This document shows positions 21,353 through 30,390 of a stretch of 64,000 bases of DNA, one piece after another. A program made the translations under genes and the position numbers. The first letter of the stretch is position 1; each line of letters starts with the position of its first letter. Under the pieces are notes generated by a model, which was not told the origin of the DNA, made no database searches, and saw nothing but the letters and a program-made list of their open reading frames with translations. The stretch is from Terrimonas pollutisoli (GTDB lineage Bacteria > Bacteroidota > Bacteroidia > Chitinophagales > Chitinophagaceae): positions 992,001 through 1,056,000 of the forward strand of contig NZ_JARKNA010000001.1 in NCBI RefSeq assembly GCF_029360765.1. The letters are read 5' to 3'.

Positions 21353-21380
21353 ATAAAAGCCTTCTTGTATTGGCTTTTAT
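21353..21380 (+). terminator. Terminator-like hairpin after the permease gene
   Basis: ATAAAAGCC and GGCTTTTAT form a 9-bp stem around a 10-base loop, about 80 bp after the permease stop. The downstream T-run is short, so it is of moderate quality. Confidence 0.55.
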
Positions 21381-21460
21381 CTAAGCATCGTTAAAAAAAC
21401 TTGGAAATTCTTCCTGTATAAAATAGCTAATTTCGGCAGCGGAAAACAGCAGTCAGTATT

Positions 21461-22408
21461 ATGTCAAAATACACATTAGCATTACACGGCGGCGCGGGTA
21501 CAATATTGAAAGAAGATATGACACCGGAGTTGGAAGCCGCTTATCTCGAAGGTTTGGAAGATGCTTTAAAAGCGGGTTATGCTGTGCTGGAAGAAGGCGG
21601 TACTGCTACAAATGCAGTGAAAGCAACTGTTGTTGTATTAGAAGACAATATGCTGTTCAATGCAGGACGCGGCTCGGTATTTACCAAAAAAGGGTTGCAG
21701 GAAATGGATGCAGCTATTATGGAAGGCCACGATTTAAATGCGGGAGCTGTAGCAGGTGTTCGCAATGTTCGCAATCCCATTGAGCTGGCCATGGAAGTAA
21801 TGCGCAACAGCAACCATGTATTTCTAAGCGGTAAAGGCGCCAATGATTTCGCCATCAAGCAGGGTATCAAACTGGAGCCCGATGAATTTTTCTTCAGCCA
21901 GTTTCGTTACGACCAATGGAAAGCGATCCGGGATTCTGATACTTATTCGCTGGATCATACACACCAGGAATTGGAAGAGCTGATGCGGGATAAAAAATTT
22001 GGAACGGTTGGAGCTGTTGCCTGTGATATGGAAGGCAATATTGCAGCAGCAACAAGTACAGGTGGAATGACTAATAAAAAATATGGCCGTATTGGTGATA
22101 GTCCTTTAATTGGAGCAGGCACCTATGCCAATAATAAAACCTGTGCTATCAGTTGCACAGGCCATGGAGAACCATTTATCCGTGGGGTTGCGGCATATGA
22201 TGTCAGCTGCCTGATGGAATATAAAGGAATGAATTTGCAACAGGCCATGGAGGTGGTTGTGTATGATAAACTAGTAAAGCTGGGAGGCGAAGGTGGTATG
22301 ATCGGCGTGGATGCACTGGGCAATGCAGCTATGATATTTAACAGTGCAGGAATGTACAGAGCGATGATAAACAGTATTGGGGAGAAAGAAGTGGCGATAT
22401 ACAGGTAG
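21461..22408 (+). CDS. Isoaspartyl peptidase / L-asparaginase (plant-type Ntn hydrolase)
   Basis: A 315-residue protein without a signal peptide, so probably cytoplasmic. The alpha-chain start LALHGGAGTI and the FNAGRGSVFT loop are typical. The autocleavage site KKFG-TVGAVACD puts the catalytic N-terminal threonine at T182, followed by the beta-chain motifs TSTGGMTNKKYGRIGDSPLI and GAGTYANN. The enzyme removes beta-aspartyl (isoaspartyl) residues from dipeptides and hydrolyses asparagine. TAATTTCG at 21428-21435 is a near-consensus -7 element. The Ntn fold and all key residues are present, so activity is expected. Confidence 0.93.
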   Translation: MSKYTLALHGGAGTILKEDMTPELEAAYLEGLEDALKAGYAVLEEGGTATNAVKATVVVLEDNMLFNAGRGSVFTKKGLQEMDAAIMEGHDLNAGAVAGVRNVRNPIELAMEVMRNSNHVFLSGKGANDFAIKQGIKLEPDEFFFSQFRYDQWKAIRDSDTYSLDHTHQELEELMRDKKFGTVGAVACDMEGNIAAATSTGGMTNKKYGRIGDSPLIGAGTYANNKTCAISCTGHGEPFIRGVAAYDVSCLMEYKGMNLQQAMEVVVYDKLVKLGGEGGMIGVDALGNAAMIFNSAGMYRAMINSIGEKEVAIYR

Positions 22409-22450
22409 ATGTTTTTGTAGTCAGCTGCATAGCTACTATCATCGTCTGTT

Positions 22451-22504
22451 GTGTCACTTGCCGACGCTTTCGGTCGGCATCCCGACATTTATCGTCGGTG
22501 ACAC
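22451..22504. repeat. Nested palindromes (cruciform-like element)
   Basis: An outer pair GTGTCAC (22451-22457) and GTGACAC (22498-22504) encloses two hairpins: GCCGAC/GTCGGC (22460-22465 with 22473-22478) and CCGAC/GTCGG (22482-22486 with 22494-22498). A GC-rich tract, CCTACCGGCGGGCAGG, follows. This has the look of a dispersed intergenic repeat or mobile hairpin element rather than a terminator. Confidence 0.6.
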
Positions 22505-22604
22505 TTCAACGCCAGCCTACCGGCGGGCAGGTTCGGTAATTCTATTCAGCATTTTAGAAGCGTATTTTTTGTTTCGACACGGCTTCTATTCGTGCTGTTG
22601 GTGA

Positions 22605-22787
22605 GAAACACCAACAGCGGCGTACAAGGCTGAAAGAATAGAAATAGATATTGAAGCAGGTAAAACTTATTATATCCAACTGATTTTTCAAACGGGTATT
22701 ATTAAAAATAACTTGTATTGCCAGGAGGTGACAAAAAGCTCAGCCAGAACAATGTTGGACAAATTAAGGGAAGACACTTGCCAGTAA
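22605..22787 (+). pseudogene. Remnant of a DUF2846-like protein (C-terminal end)
   Basis: An open frame without a start codon reads ERIEIDIEAGKTYYIQLIFQ near its middle and ends in a TAA at 22785-22787. The phrase matches the end of DUF2846-type domains, where a glycine-lysine-x-tyrosine-tyrosine strand is followed by a short helix. The upstream part of the gene seems replaced by the palindromic repeat region, so this is probably a decayed gene. The stretch 22409-22604 has no other recognisable gene. Confidence 0.4.
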
Positions 22788-22829
22788 AAAGGATTTCCCG
22801 GTAGTAATCCAATACTTTTTTAATCAAAA

Positions 22830-23450
22830 TTAGTTCCGCATCGGAAAACCAATACCCAATGTAAATCCCAGATAACTAAGATTTGAGATATCATCCTGTT
22901 TATAAGGAATAAAAGTATAATTCACACTAAGGTTCAAACCTGTTTCTCCTCCCTTTTTAAAAGGGATATAAATACCTGCCGAAGGTCTTGCTGCAAAACT
23001 AATTTTATTGGTTTCGTTAGGGTATTCGCCAACATATTGTTTGTTGAGGACAGCCGCTCCACCAGCTCCTGCACTCACATAAGGTTGTATGGTTCCGCCC
23101 GACATGAAATTGTATCGTGCAGTTGCCAGGAAAGGAATAGTTTGAACAGAATTGGTAAGCACCGCAGAAATATCACTGCCGTCAGATAGTTTATAAAGCC
23201 CCCTTGGGAATTTTTGATAGAAGTCCTGGAAGCCTACGTTTAAACCTATGCCCAGTTGGTCGTTGACCCCGTATAAAATAGTGATATCTACTCCACGTAA
23301 TGATGTCTTGTCTACAAGGTCCTTGAATTGACCCATGGGAGTAGCTCCGGCGATACTTGCAGTCATTCTCACTTCTCCCTGCTGCGCAGCTGCACTCATC
23401 ACTATTAAGAATGATGCTATTAAGACAGAAAGTATTTTAAATATTTTCAT
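22830..23450 (-). CDS. Outer-membrane beta-barrel protein
   Basis: The start is placed at the ATG giving MKIFKILSVLIASFLIVMSAAAQQ, a clean signal peptide ending in AAAQ (206 residues); a longer reading would overlap the upstream gene and adds no family-like sequence. The mature part alternates hydrophobic and polar residues with strands such as QLGIGLNVGFQDFY and IQPYVSAGAGGAAVL, and ends FTLGIGFPMRN, as expected for an eight-stranded OmpA/OmpW-type barrel. Ligand and role are unknown. It follows the DUF4136 lipoprotein gene by 50 bp and is probably co-transcribed with it. Confidence 0.8.
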   Translation of the reverse strand: MKIFKILSVLIASFLIVMSAAAQQGEVRMTASIAGATPMGQFKDLVDKTSLRGVDITILYGVNDQLGIGLNVGFQDFYQKFPRGLYKLSDGSDISAVLTNSVQTIPFLATARYNFMSGGTIQPYVSAGAGGAAVLNKQYVGEYPNETNKISFAARPSAGIYIPFKKGGETGLNLSVNYTFIPYKQDDISNLSYLGFTLGIGFPMRN

Positions 23451-23500
23451 TGTTATATTTTTAGTTGTGTCAGGTTCTTCTTTACCGCGGATACTAAAGC

Positions 23501-24127
23501 TTACTTTGCTATATAAGGGGATTGTTGAAATAAAGCCTGGGCATGTTTTGACGCCCTTGCAACCGTAAAAGTTCCGCTGCCGCGAACCAATCCACTCCAT
23601 ACCTGGCGCAATTGGTTATTGCTCGCAGCATTTTTTAAATCAAACATATCTACTGCCGCGCCGCCCTCGGTTACGGTATAAGTTCCGTATACCGGCGGAA
23701 AATAATAATCATAACCAGGATAGCCCCAATAATAAGGATCCCAGTAACCACCGTAGCCACCCCAATAGGTGGAGTAATCGATGATACCCGTGTAGTCATT
23801 GTATATCCTGCTTAAATTTATTCCCAGGTCAGGATTTTCACTATTTCCTACCCTCGTAAATCCGCGGCTTTGCATTTCAGCAGCAATTGCGTCAATAAAC
23901 GCAGCATCATAATCCGTTCTCTCCCGGGCTACCAATTGGTTATTATCGATGACGGCGGCAGAATCTGCCAAACTAAAGGTGGCATAGGACGAAAAATCGA
24001 CCGCGCCATCCTGCTTGGTAATATAGAGCGGTTTTTCGTCCGGCTCCAGGTTATCCACTACATTTTTCGTACAGGATTGCAAAACCATGAACCCTGCTAA
24101 AACATAAAGAAAATTTTTGCCCACCAT
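23501..24127 (-). CDS. DUF4136 family lipoprotein
   Basis: The start is placed at the ATG giving MVGKNFLYVLAGFMVLQSC, a lipoprotein signal with the lipidated cysteine at residue 19 (208 residues). The mature domain fits DUF4136: DFSSYATFSLADS near residue 45, a helix with IDAIAAEMQSRGF near 80, and the strand PDLGINLSRIYNDYTG. A Gly/Tyr-rich low-complexity stretch (YWGGYGGYWDPYYWGYPGY) sits in the middle, as in many members. The family has no settled function but is expected in the periplasm or outer membrane. It is first in a likely two-gene unit with the barrel protein. Confidence 0.8.
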   Translation of the reverse strand: MVGKNFLYVLAGFMVLQSCTKNVVDNLEPDEKPLYITKQDGAVDFSSYATFSLADSAAVIDNNQLVARERTDYDAAFIDAIAAEMQSRGFTRVGNSENPDLGINLSRIYNDYTGIIDYSTYWGGYGGYWDPYYWGYPGYDYYFPPVYGTYTVTEGGAAVDMFDLKNAASNNQLRQVWSGLVRGSGTFTVARASKHAQALFQQSPYIAK

Positions 24128-24301
24128 GGTAGTTGTATTTATAAAAGTATTACAAACACAATGCCTTTTTTTCATGTGTATTATTTTTTATTGTTTTTTT
24201 GTCACATGGAATTCACCATAAAAATTTTCATCGCGGGTGGTATGAATTTGCTCGAAAATTTTTATGGCTCATTTCACAGGCATAATATAAAATCAGCGTT
24301 C

Positions 24302-24309
24302 TATCTTTG
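24302..24309 (+). promoter_or_regulatory. -7 element directly before ispD (possible leaderless mRNA)
   Basis: A perfect TATCTTTG ends 5 bp before the ispD ATG (24315). Bacteroidota transcripts usually start about 5-8 bp after this element, which places the start at or beside the initiation codon. Confidence 0.65.
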
Positions 24310-24314
24310 CGCCC

Positions 24315-25001
24315 ATGTTGAAATATGCGATCATAGTGGCCGGTGGCTCAGGTACCAGGATGGGTGAAAAATTACCCAAGCAGTTTATCTTATTAAAAGA
24401 CAAGCCTATTCTTTATTATACCATCAAAACTTTCCTGGAAAGCTATGAAGACCTGCAGGTAATCCTGGTGCTTCCGGTTGATTATATGGATATGGGGCAG
24501 GAGATCATCGATGCCTATTTTGATAAAGACCGGATTCGTATCACTGCAGGCGGTGATACCCGCTTTCAGTCTGTAAAAAATGGATTGAAGTTGGTAGAAC
24601 AGGAGTCGATTATTTTTGTGCATGACGGGGTTCGATGCCTGTTGACTGAAAAACTAATTCACTCCTGTTATGAAAAGGCTGTAGAAACAGGTAGTGCCAT
24701 TCCGGCCATTGCAAGCAAGGATAGCGTCCGTATAGTGACTGACGAGGGTAATGACGCTATGGACCGAAATAAAGTAATGATGATTCAAACGCCGCAAACT
24801 TTTCATAGCAAAATTCTTTTACCCGCTTACCAGATCGATTATAAAGACAAGTTTACCGATGAAGCAACGGTAGTTGAAGCGTTTGGGTTAAAGGTTTCGT
24901 TGGTAGAAGGTGAGGAAACGAATATCAAGATCACAAGACCGCTTGATTTGATGATAGCTGAGAGAATCATTGAGAGCAGCGGTCGGAAGCCTGAGGTTTG
25001 A
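24315..25001 (+). CDS. ispD: 2-C-methyl-D-erythritol 4-phosphate cytidylyltransferase
   Basis: A 228-residue cytoplasmic enzyme of the normal IspD length. The nucleotide-binding loop IVAGGSGTRMGEKLPKQFILL (residues 6-26) carries the catalytic arginine and lysine, and FVHDGVRCLL near residue 102 and the terminal INIKITRPLDL-like stretch (here ETNIKITRPLDLMIAE) are family marks. It transfers CMP from CTP to methylerythritol phosphate in the non-mevalonate isoprenoid pathway. It stands alone between the divergent DUF4136 gene and a convergent GNAT gene. Confidence 0.95.
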   Translation: MLKYAIIVAGGSGTRMGEKLPKQFILLKDKPILYYTIKTFLESYEDLQVILVLPVDYMDMGQEIIDAYFDKDRIRITAGGDTRFQSVKNGLKLVEQESIIFVHDGVRCLLTEKLIHSCYEKAVETGSAIPAIASKDSVRIVTDEGNDAMDRNKVMMIQTPQTFHSKILLPAYQIDYKDKFTDEATVVEAFGLKVSLVEGEETNIKITRPLDLMIAERIIESSGRKPEV

Positions 25002-25076
25002 GGGTCGGAAATTTCCAATTCTTAAAATATCTTTTTTTTGTACTCTAACTTCAGACTTCTTATCTCCTCTTTGACC

Positions 25077-26003
25077 TCATTTCTTCAGCCATTTTAGAAA
25101 AAAAGGAAGCTTGTTCAATTTTATTGTAGCATAATTTTCTTCAACGGCGCCGAAGCTGCTATAGAAAAAGGCCAGGTTTCTGATGTCAGATCCTTCGAAA
25201 TCCAGCATCATTTTTTTTTCCGCATGATCTTTTATAAATGCATCGATCAGCATGTGAGAAGCGCCTATCGTTCGACCATTGGGATGATTACCTACTAGTA
25301 TATAATAAGCCCGGTCATGCGAAAAAAAGAAGACGGCAGATGCGATCAATTCATTATTGTTGGAGTGAACACCATAAGTTGTAGCCTGGCCTCTTTTTTC
25401 CAGGTAATCATACAATCCGGAAAAACGTTCTATATTGTCTGCCGATTCTTTTGAGTAAGTTCTCATTTGCTCTTTTGCCAGGGCAACTACCTGCTTCACA
25501 TCAAAACCTTTTACGACTTTACAACCCAACTGTTCGGCTTTTTTAATGTTGCGTTGAATATTTTCCCGATAGTTTCTATACAGTTCCTGGTAAGTTTTAG
25601 CAAGATCTAATACATAGTTCTTTCGCTGGTAAAGCGGGAAATTTTGTAACGGAAAAACATTCTGGTGGTTGAGATAAATATCCCAAAAAAGAAATGATTT
25701 AGGAATGGCATTCAGAAAAGCTTCGACTAATTGGACAGAAATAGTTGGACCAAAAATGCCCAATTGTGCCGTAATAAAAGGCTGATACAAATAGCTAATA
25801 CCAAACTTACGATTCCAGGTCAATGGCATTACCACCTCATAGTCGTTTAAAACTAAAGCCGACCAATGTTTTGTCATGTGATCGAGGTAATAAGCATAGG
25901 CATATATTAATCCATTGGGCGAATGGCTAATGCAACGGTCCCACTTTTCGATATCAATTTTATCCCGTTGGATATATTGTATTGAAAGATCGTTATCCAT
26001 CAA
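25077..26003 (-). CDS. GNAT/FemAB-like acyltransferase
   Basis: A 308-residue protein. It opens with a GNAT-like N-terminal half and has a C-terminal half resembling the CelD/BioF2 acetyltransferase family (RNYRENIQRNIKKAEQLGCKV near residues 142-162, and ASAVFFFSHDRAYYILVGNHP near 222). The late segment GRTIGASHMLIDAFIKDHAEK fits the aminoacyl/acyl-transfer core seen in FemAB-type proteins, and LDFEGSDIRNLAFFYSSFGA closes it. These enzymes transfer acyl or aminoacyl groups, often in cell-envelope synthesis; the substrate here is unknown. It overlaps the M1 peptidase gene by 4 bp (ATGA), so the two are translationally coupled. Confidence 0.75.
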   Translation of the reverse strand: MMDNDLSIQYIQRDKIDIEKWDRCISHSPNGLIYAYAYYLDHMTKHWSALVLNDYEVVMPLTWNRKFGISYLYQPFITAQLGIFGPTISVQLVEAFLNAIPKSFLFWDIYLNHQNVFPLQNFPLYQRKNYVLDLAKTYQELYRNYRENIQRNIKKAEQLGCKVVKGFDVKQVVALAKEQMRTYSKESADNIERFSGLYDYLEKRGQATTYGVHSNNNELIASAVFFFSHDRAYYILVGNHPNGRTIGASHMLIDAFIKDHAEKKMMLDFEGSDIRNLAFFYSSFGAVEENYATIKLNKLPFFLKWLKK

Positions 26004-28909
26004 AGAATAAAATTGCGATTTAATTTTTTCAGGCTGAAACCGGAAACGTTGATGGAAAAAGAAATTGTTTTCAGAAAACGGTTTTTCTTGTCCAGTGTTG
26101 ATTTGATGTAGTCTTTATAAACTTTGCTGTAAACAAGCGGAGCGTATACATTGATCAACCCCTTAAAAAGAGGCAGTTGGATACCGGCGTCAAAAAGAAA
26201 TCGATCTTCCGTTGAATTTTTCTTCCAGGCATCGCTGTGCGTACCTATGTCAACAAATAGCTTTAGCGGAATTTTTATTGGCAGCACACTAAGCGGGTTA
26301 ATATTGGGTGGAATGGAGGTAACCAAATTAAGGGCCATCAGCCAATCATCTGTCCTTCCAATTTTATCGGCCAATAAATCTGTTCTCACTTTGAAGGCTC
26401 CGTCCCGTATCATGATCTGTTGGCTGGCGATCCCTTCAAATTCATTACGGCCGACAAAATAATCGCTGTAGGTATAATCTTCATAGCCATTTGGTCCGGT
26501 CATGTTTAAATGGTAACTGTCGGTTTCAAATTGTTTGGTAAATGTTTTTGGAGACGTATAGAAAAACTTTCCGGCAAACAACCGGGTCTCAAGACCACCT
26601 TCCTTTGCATAGTTGAAAAAATAGTTACCAGTAAAGGCGGTTCTTACAAAATTCTTTCCCTGTTCTATTTTCAGTTCGCCGCTATATGGGTATAAGGCCC
26701 GGTTATTTTCTACAACAAAACGAAGCTGGTTTAATGTCCAGTTCTCATTTACCTTCCTGATCTTTGTTCGAATGGAGGTATCATTTGATGGGCTTATCAT
26801 TGTATCACGATAAAAGTTCAACGATTGCTCATTAATAAGAAAAGTTTTAAACTGGAAAAAACGGGTAAGATCGCTTCGCGGATCTGCTTGTTTCAGCACA
26901 AATTTTATAGAAGGAACGATTTTATAAAAAGAAGAAAATGTTTTATTTCCCGCTGAATCGGTAAACCGGTTGATACTAAATGTTGATCCGCTAATACCAA
27001 GGTTTATTTTCTCAAAAACACCAGTTGGATAAAAAGAATAATTAACAAGTCCTGTTCCTGTTAAAGTCTTAGAGCCGGTCGCAAACATGGGCGAAAGAAA
27101 AAACTGAAGGCGTGAAGGCGGAAGTTTATAATTGGTTACAAAGGCGCCAATCATTAGTTTGTCATAGCTATTAAAACCAGGGAGGGGACCGAAGCCAATT
27201 ATATTTTTAGACGGGTGATTAATATAATCAGCAAATGATTTAGGGCTGGCTACGAAAATCGGTTTTGCACCTGCCCGTAATTGGGAAGGCAGTGTACCTT
27301 TTTTATCCAGTAAAATAAAAAAGGTATCCAGGTTTTGCTTGCTGCTTTCTTCAAAGGTTTTTTTAAAATCAGCAGGCTGCGGATGTTTATTTTGCCATTT
27401 TGCATAATATTCCTGCATCGCCTTGTCAAATGCAGTCTTACCTAGTTTCTTTTCCATCCATTCCAACCAGGCGCCGGTTTTATAATAAGCAACTAATCCA
27501 TAATTGACATGATTAAAATCTTCGCTGTTCGTGTTAATAGGCTGATCTTTTTTTACAGCTGCTTTTGTCTCAAATAAAATCCGCTCCGTACTTTTTATAC
27601 TTGCACCAGATTTGCCAACATTTATCTCACCCTTGTTGCCATATTTCCATTCGCTATAGCGATTATCGTAAAAGGAATTTAAACCTTCATCAAGCCATGG
27701 ATATTTTCGCTCATTGCTTCCCAAAGCGCCATAAAACCAATTGTGGCCTATTTCGTGGGCAATAGTATAGTCTAATATTTTTTCATCCGGTGTTGGAGAA
27801 ATGACTGTAATGGTTGGATACTCCATCCCGCCGCCAAAGCTTTCAGGTCCCTGGACAACACTGACTACTGAATAGGGATAACTGCCGATCCATTCACTTC
27901 TTGTTTGTAAAGCGTTCTTCGCAAAGCCAACACTATTGGCCCAATATTTTTCCTGCCCGGTAGTGTAGTAGCTGTAGACGTCTATTATTTTGCCTGATTG
28001 TAAAATACAGGTGTCATGCTTTACAATAAAACGTTTATCTGCAAACCATGCAAAGTCGTGTACATTTTCCTGTTTAAACCTAAGCGTTTTTAGTTCTGCG
28101 GATGAAACTGGAAATTTTTGTATGATTGTTTTATATGTACCACCTCTTTTTATTTTTTTTCGCAACGGTTGCCAGCTAAAAGATGATCTGTTTTTCAGCC
28201 ATTCTTTCTCTTCTTCGTTTTGTAATTGACCCGTAGCGGCGACAACATAATTTTCCGGCAACGTGATGCTTACATCGTAGTTGCCAAATTCGCTGTAAAA
28301 CTCTCCCTGGTCCAGGTAGGGCATTGGGTGCCATCCATCTTTATCATATACCGCCGGTTTGGGATACCATTGTGTCACCTGGTAGCTGTCTCCATCATGC
28401 CCGCCTCTTGAAAAATTATAAGGAAGTTGTACATGAAAGGGGGTGGTGATCGTTATTTTTTGTCCCGGTGAAAGAGGAGAGGGGAGATTTAATTTTATGA
28501 TGTCAATATGTTGCGGATGATCTTCTGTTTCTGCGGTAATATTATCTACTTTAAAATCCAGCCGGTTGATATAACCTCTTTGCTCCTTATTGGAAAAGTA
28601 AAATTTGGTATTGCCGTTTTGTAAGAGTTGATCGCTGAAGGCTGTCTTATCTGTTTTATAAGCGTTGGGCCAGATATGAAACCAGATATAATTAAGTGTG
28701 TCGGGTGAATTGTTGATATATTCAATTTTTTCAAAGCCGGTTAAAGAATGTGCTTTATCATTGAGTGAAACATTGATCTGGTAGTTGACCTGTTGTTGCC
28801 AGTAGTTTGGTTGGCAGTTGACAGTTGATCCTGAGCGGAAGACGAAGGATTGACAGGTAAGGAGAACTAAAGCAGCGAGAAGTTTTTTCACCAAGGATTG
28901 TTTTTTCAA
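26000..28909 (-). CDS. M1-family zinc metallopeptidase, secreted
   Basis: A 969-residue protein with a signal peptide (about residues 1-24). The M1 catalytic domain has the GGMEYP substrate motif at about 359-364 and the zinc site HEIGH at 385-389 with the third ligand E408 in WLDEGLNSF. The aminopeptidase N-terminal saddle precedes it. After about residue 560 there is a long region of alternating beta strands, unlike the helical C-terminal domain of classical M1 enzymes. The last part ends in ...KLNRNFIL. It is expected to trim peptides in the periplasm or at the cell surface. It is coupled to the GNAT-like gene downstream. Confidence 0.88.
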   Translation of the reverse strand: MKKQSLVKKLLAALVLLTCQSFVFRSGSTVNCQPNYWQQQVNYQINVSLNDKAHSLTGFEKIEYINNSPDTLNYIWFHIWPNAYKTDKTAFSDQLLQNGNTKFYFSNKEQRGYINRLDFKVDNITAETEDHPQHIDIIKLNLPSPLSPGQKITITTPFHVQLPYNFSRGGHDGDSYQVTQWYPKPAVYDKDGWHPMPYLDQGEFYSEFGNYDVSITLPENYVVAATGQLQNEEEKEWLKNRSSFSWQPLRKKIKRGGTYKTIIQKFPVSSAELKTLRFKQENVHDFAWFADKRFIVKHDTCILQSGKIIDVYSYYTTGQEKYWANSVGFAKNALQTRSEWIGSYPYSVVSVVQGPESFGGGMEYPTITVISPTPDEKILDYTIAHEIGHNWFYGALGSNERKYPWLDEGLNSFYDNRYSEWKYGNKGEINVGKSGASIKSTERILFETKAAVKKDQPINTNSEDFNHVNYGLVAYYKTGAWLEWMEKKLGKTAFDKAMQEYYAKWQNKHPQPADFKKTFEESSKQNLDTFFILLDKKGTLPSQLRAGAKPIFVASPKSFADYINHPSKNIIGFGPLPGFNSYDKLMIGAFVTNYKLPPSRLQFFLSPMFATGSKTLTGTGLVNYSFYPTGVFEKINLGISGSTFSINRFTDSAGNKTFSSFYKIVPSIKFVLKQADPRSDLTRFFQFKTFLINEQSLNFYRDTMISPSNDTSIRTKIRKVNENWTLNQLRFVVENNRALYPYSGELKIEQGKNFVRTAFTGNYFFNYAKEGGLETRLFAGKFFYTSPKTFTKQFETDSYHLNMTGPNGYEDYTYSDYFVGRNEFEGIASQQIMIRDGAFKVRTDLLADKIGRTDDWLMALNLVTSIPPNINPLSVLPIKIPLKLFVDIGTHSDAWKKNSTEDRFLFDAGIQLPLFKGLINVYAPLVYSKVYKDYIKSTLDKKNRFLKTISFSINVSGFSLKKLNRNFIL

Positions 28910-28980
28910 AAATAGAATCTAAAATCTGCAATCGCAAACTATGTTCCTGACAGCTGGCTTCATACTTCCTGCCTCGTACT

Positions 28981-30390
28981 TTATTTACCTTTTCCTTTCA
29001 GGATAATCCGTACGGTATGTATCATGATTTTAAAATCGAGGGCCAGGGATATATTTTCTATATACAGCAGATCAAACTTGCTTCTTTCAATCATTTCTTC
29101 TACATTCTCCGCATAGCCAAATTGTACCATTCCCCAACTGGTAAGGCCAGGTTTTACTTTCAATAAATATTTGTAATACGGAAATTGTTTGACGACCTGG
29201 TCAATATAAAAGCGGCGCTCAGGTCTTGGTCCTACCAGGCTCATGTCTCCCAATAAAATATTCCATAATTGTGGAAGCTCATCCAATCGCCATTTCCGCA
29301 TCACTTTGCCCCAGGGCGTTATGCGGGGATCATTGTCAGAAGAAAGTGCAGGGCCATTTTTTTCAGCATCGGCTATCATGGACCTGAACTTGTACAGGCG
29401 GAACTCTTTTCCTTTATAACCGACTCGTTGCTGGCTATAAAATATCGGACCTTTAGAGGTGAATAAAATTCTCAGTATCACATAAAGCATTAACGGTGAT
29501 AATAACAGCAGCCCGGATCCCGCTGCCACTACATCGATCAATCGTTTTATGTGCTGCTGCCATTCGGGCATCAGGTTTGTTTTCAGGTCTATTAGCGGAG
29601 CTCCGAGTACATTGATCGTTTTTACAGAGCCGGAAAGAATATCCAATACGCCGGGTAGAATTTTTATTTCTACATCTTTTTCGCTCAGCCGGTTGATGGT
29701 ATTTTCCAATAAAACATGATCGGATTTTTCAATGGCTAATACTACCTGGCTAATGTTGTGCTGATCGATAATATCTTCGAGCTCATTGATAGAACCCAAT
29801 TTAGGCAAAACGCCATCAATACTATTTTGATTATTATTCTGCGGATTTATAAAGCCAATATACCTGTAGCCTCCATCACGCAGTTTTCTTTCTGTTTCTG
29901 AAAAAATTTTTAAAGCATTGTCCCTGCTTCCAATCATCAGGGTATTGAAAAAAACTTTTCCCGTCAGCAATTGGTCTTTTACGATATTGAGCAAAAACCA
30001 TCTGCCCAGGAACGTTAACATAAAATGAATTCCAAAAAGCAAGGCAAACGCTACATAATTGTATGTGCTGTTGATATTGGGATCACTTAATACAAATACA
30101 GAGAAAAAAAGAATGCTTCCCAGTAATGTGCAGATAATGGTAAGATTAAATTCCTCCAATCTCGATTTTTTATACAGGGATGTATAGGTACCTGCCAGCG
30201 TATAAATGATAAGCCATCCAACAGGCACGATCAATAAGATATAAAGCCACGAAGTTTTGCTGATCGGAAAGGCTGCCCTGTCACTAAGCATGTTACTCCT
30301 TACCAGGTAAAGAAAGAGCCATGCTATAGCAGCCATGAAATAATCGATCGCTATATACCAGCCAACTGATATTTTTTTTCCCGAACTCAT
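28981..30390 (-). CDS. Polyprenyl-phosphate sugar-1-phosphate transferase (PGT/WcaJ type)
   Basis: A 469-residue membrane protein. Four N-terminal transmembrane segments (about residues 10-125) are followed by a cytosolic CoA-binding-like domain and a further hydrophobic hairpin. The C-terminal bacterial sugar-transferase domain (about residues 275-469) carries [52 protein letters not shown] and the [15 protein letters not shown] segment. It moves a sugar phosphate onto undecaprenyl phosphate, the first step of exopolysaccharide or O-antigen assembly. It overlaps the upstream oxidoreductase gene by 4 bp. No other glycan-assembly genes are next to it. Confidence 0.92.
   Translation of the reverse strand: MSSGKKISVGWYIAIDYFMAAIAWLFLYLVRSNMLSDRAAFPISKTSWLYILLIVPVGWLIIYTLAGTYTSLYKKSRLEEFNLTIICTLLGSILFFSVFVLSDPNINSTYNYVAFALLFGIHFMLTFLGRWFLLNIVKDQLLTGKVFFNTLMIGSRDNALKIFSETERKLRDGGYRYIGFINPQNNNQNSIDGVLPKLGSINELEDIIDQHNISQVVLAIEKSDHVLLENTINRLSEKDVEIKILPGVLDILSGSVKTINVLGAPLIDLKTNLMPEWQQHIKRLIDVVAAGSGLLLLSPLMLYVILRILFTSKGPIFYSQQRVGYKGKEFRLYKFRSMIADAEKNGPALSSDNDPRITPWGKVMRKWRLDELPQLWNILLGDMSLVGPRPERRFYIDQVVKQFPYYKYLLKVKPGLTSWGMVQFGYAENVEEMIERSKFDLLYIENISLALDFKIMIHTVRIILKGKGK

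Noticed and set aside
22377..22604. A 75-residue frame after the isoaspartyl peptidase
   Set aside because: It overlaps the peptidase end, runs through the palindromic element and shows no family pattern.
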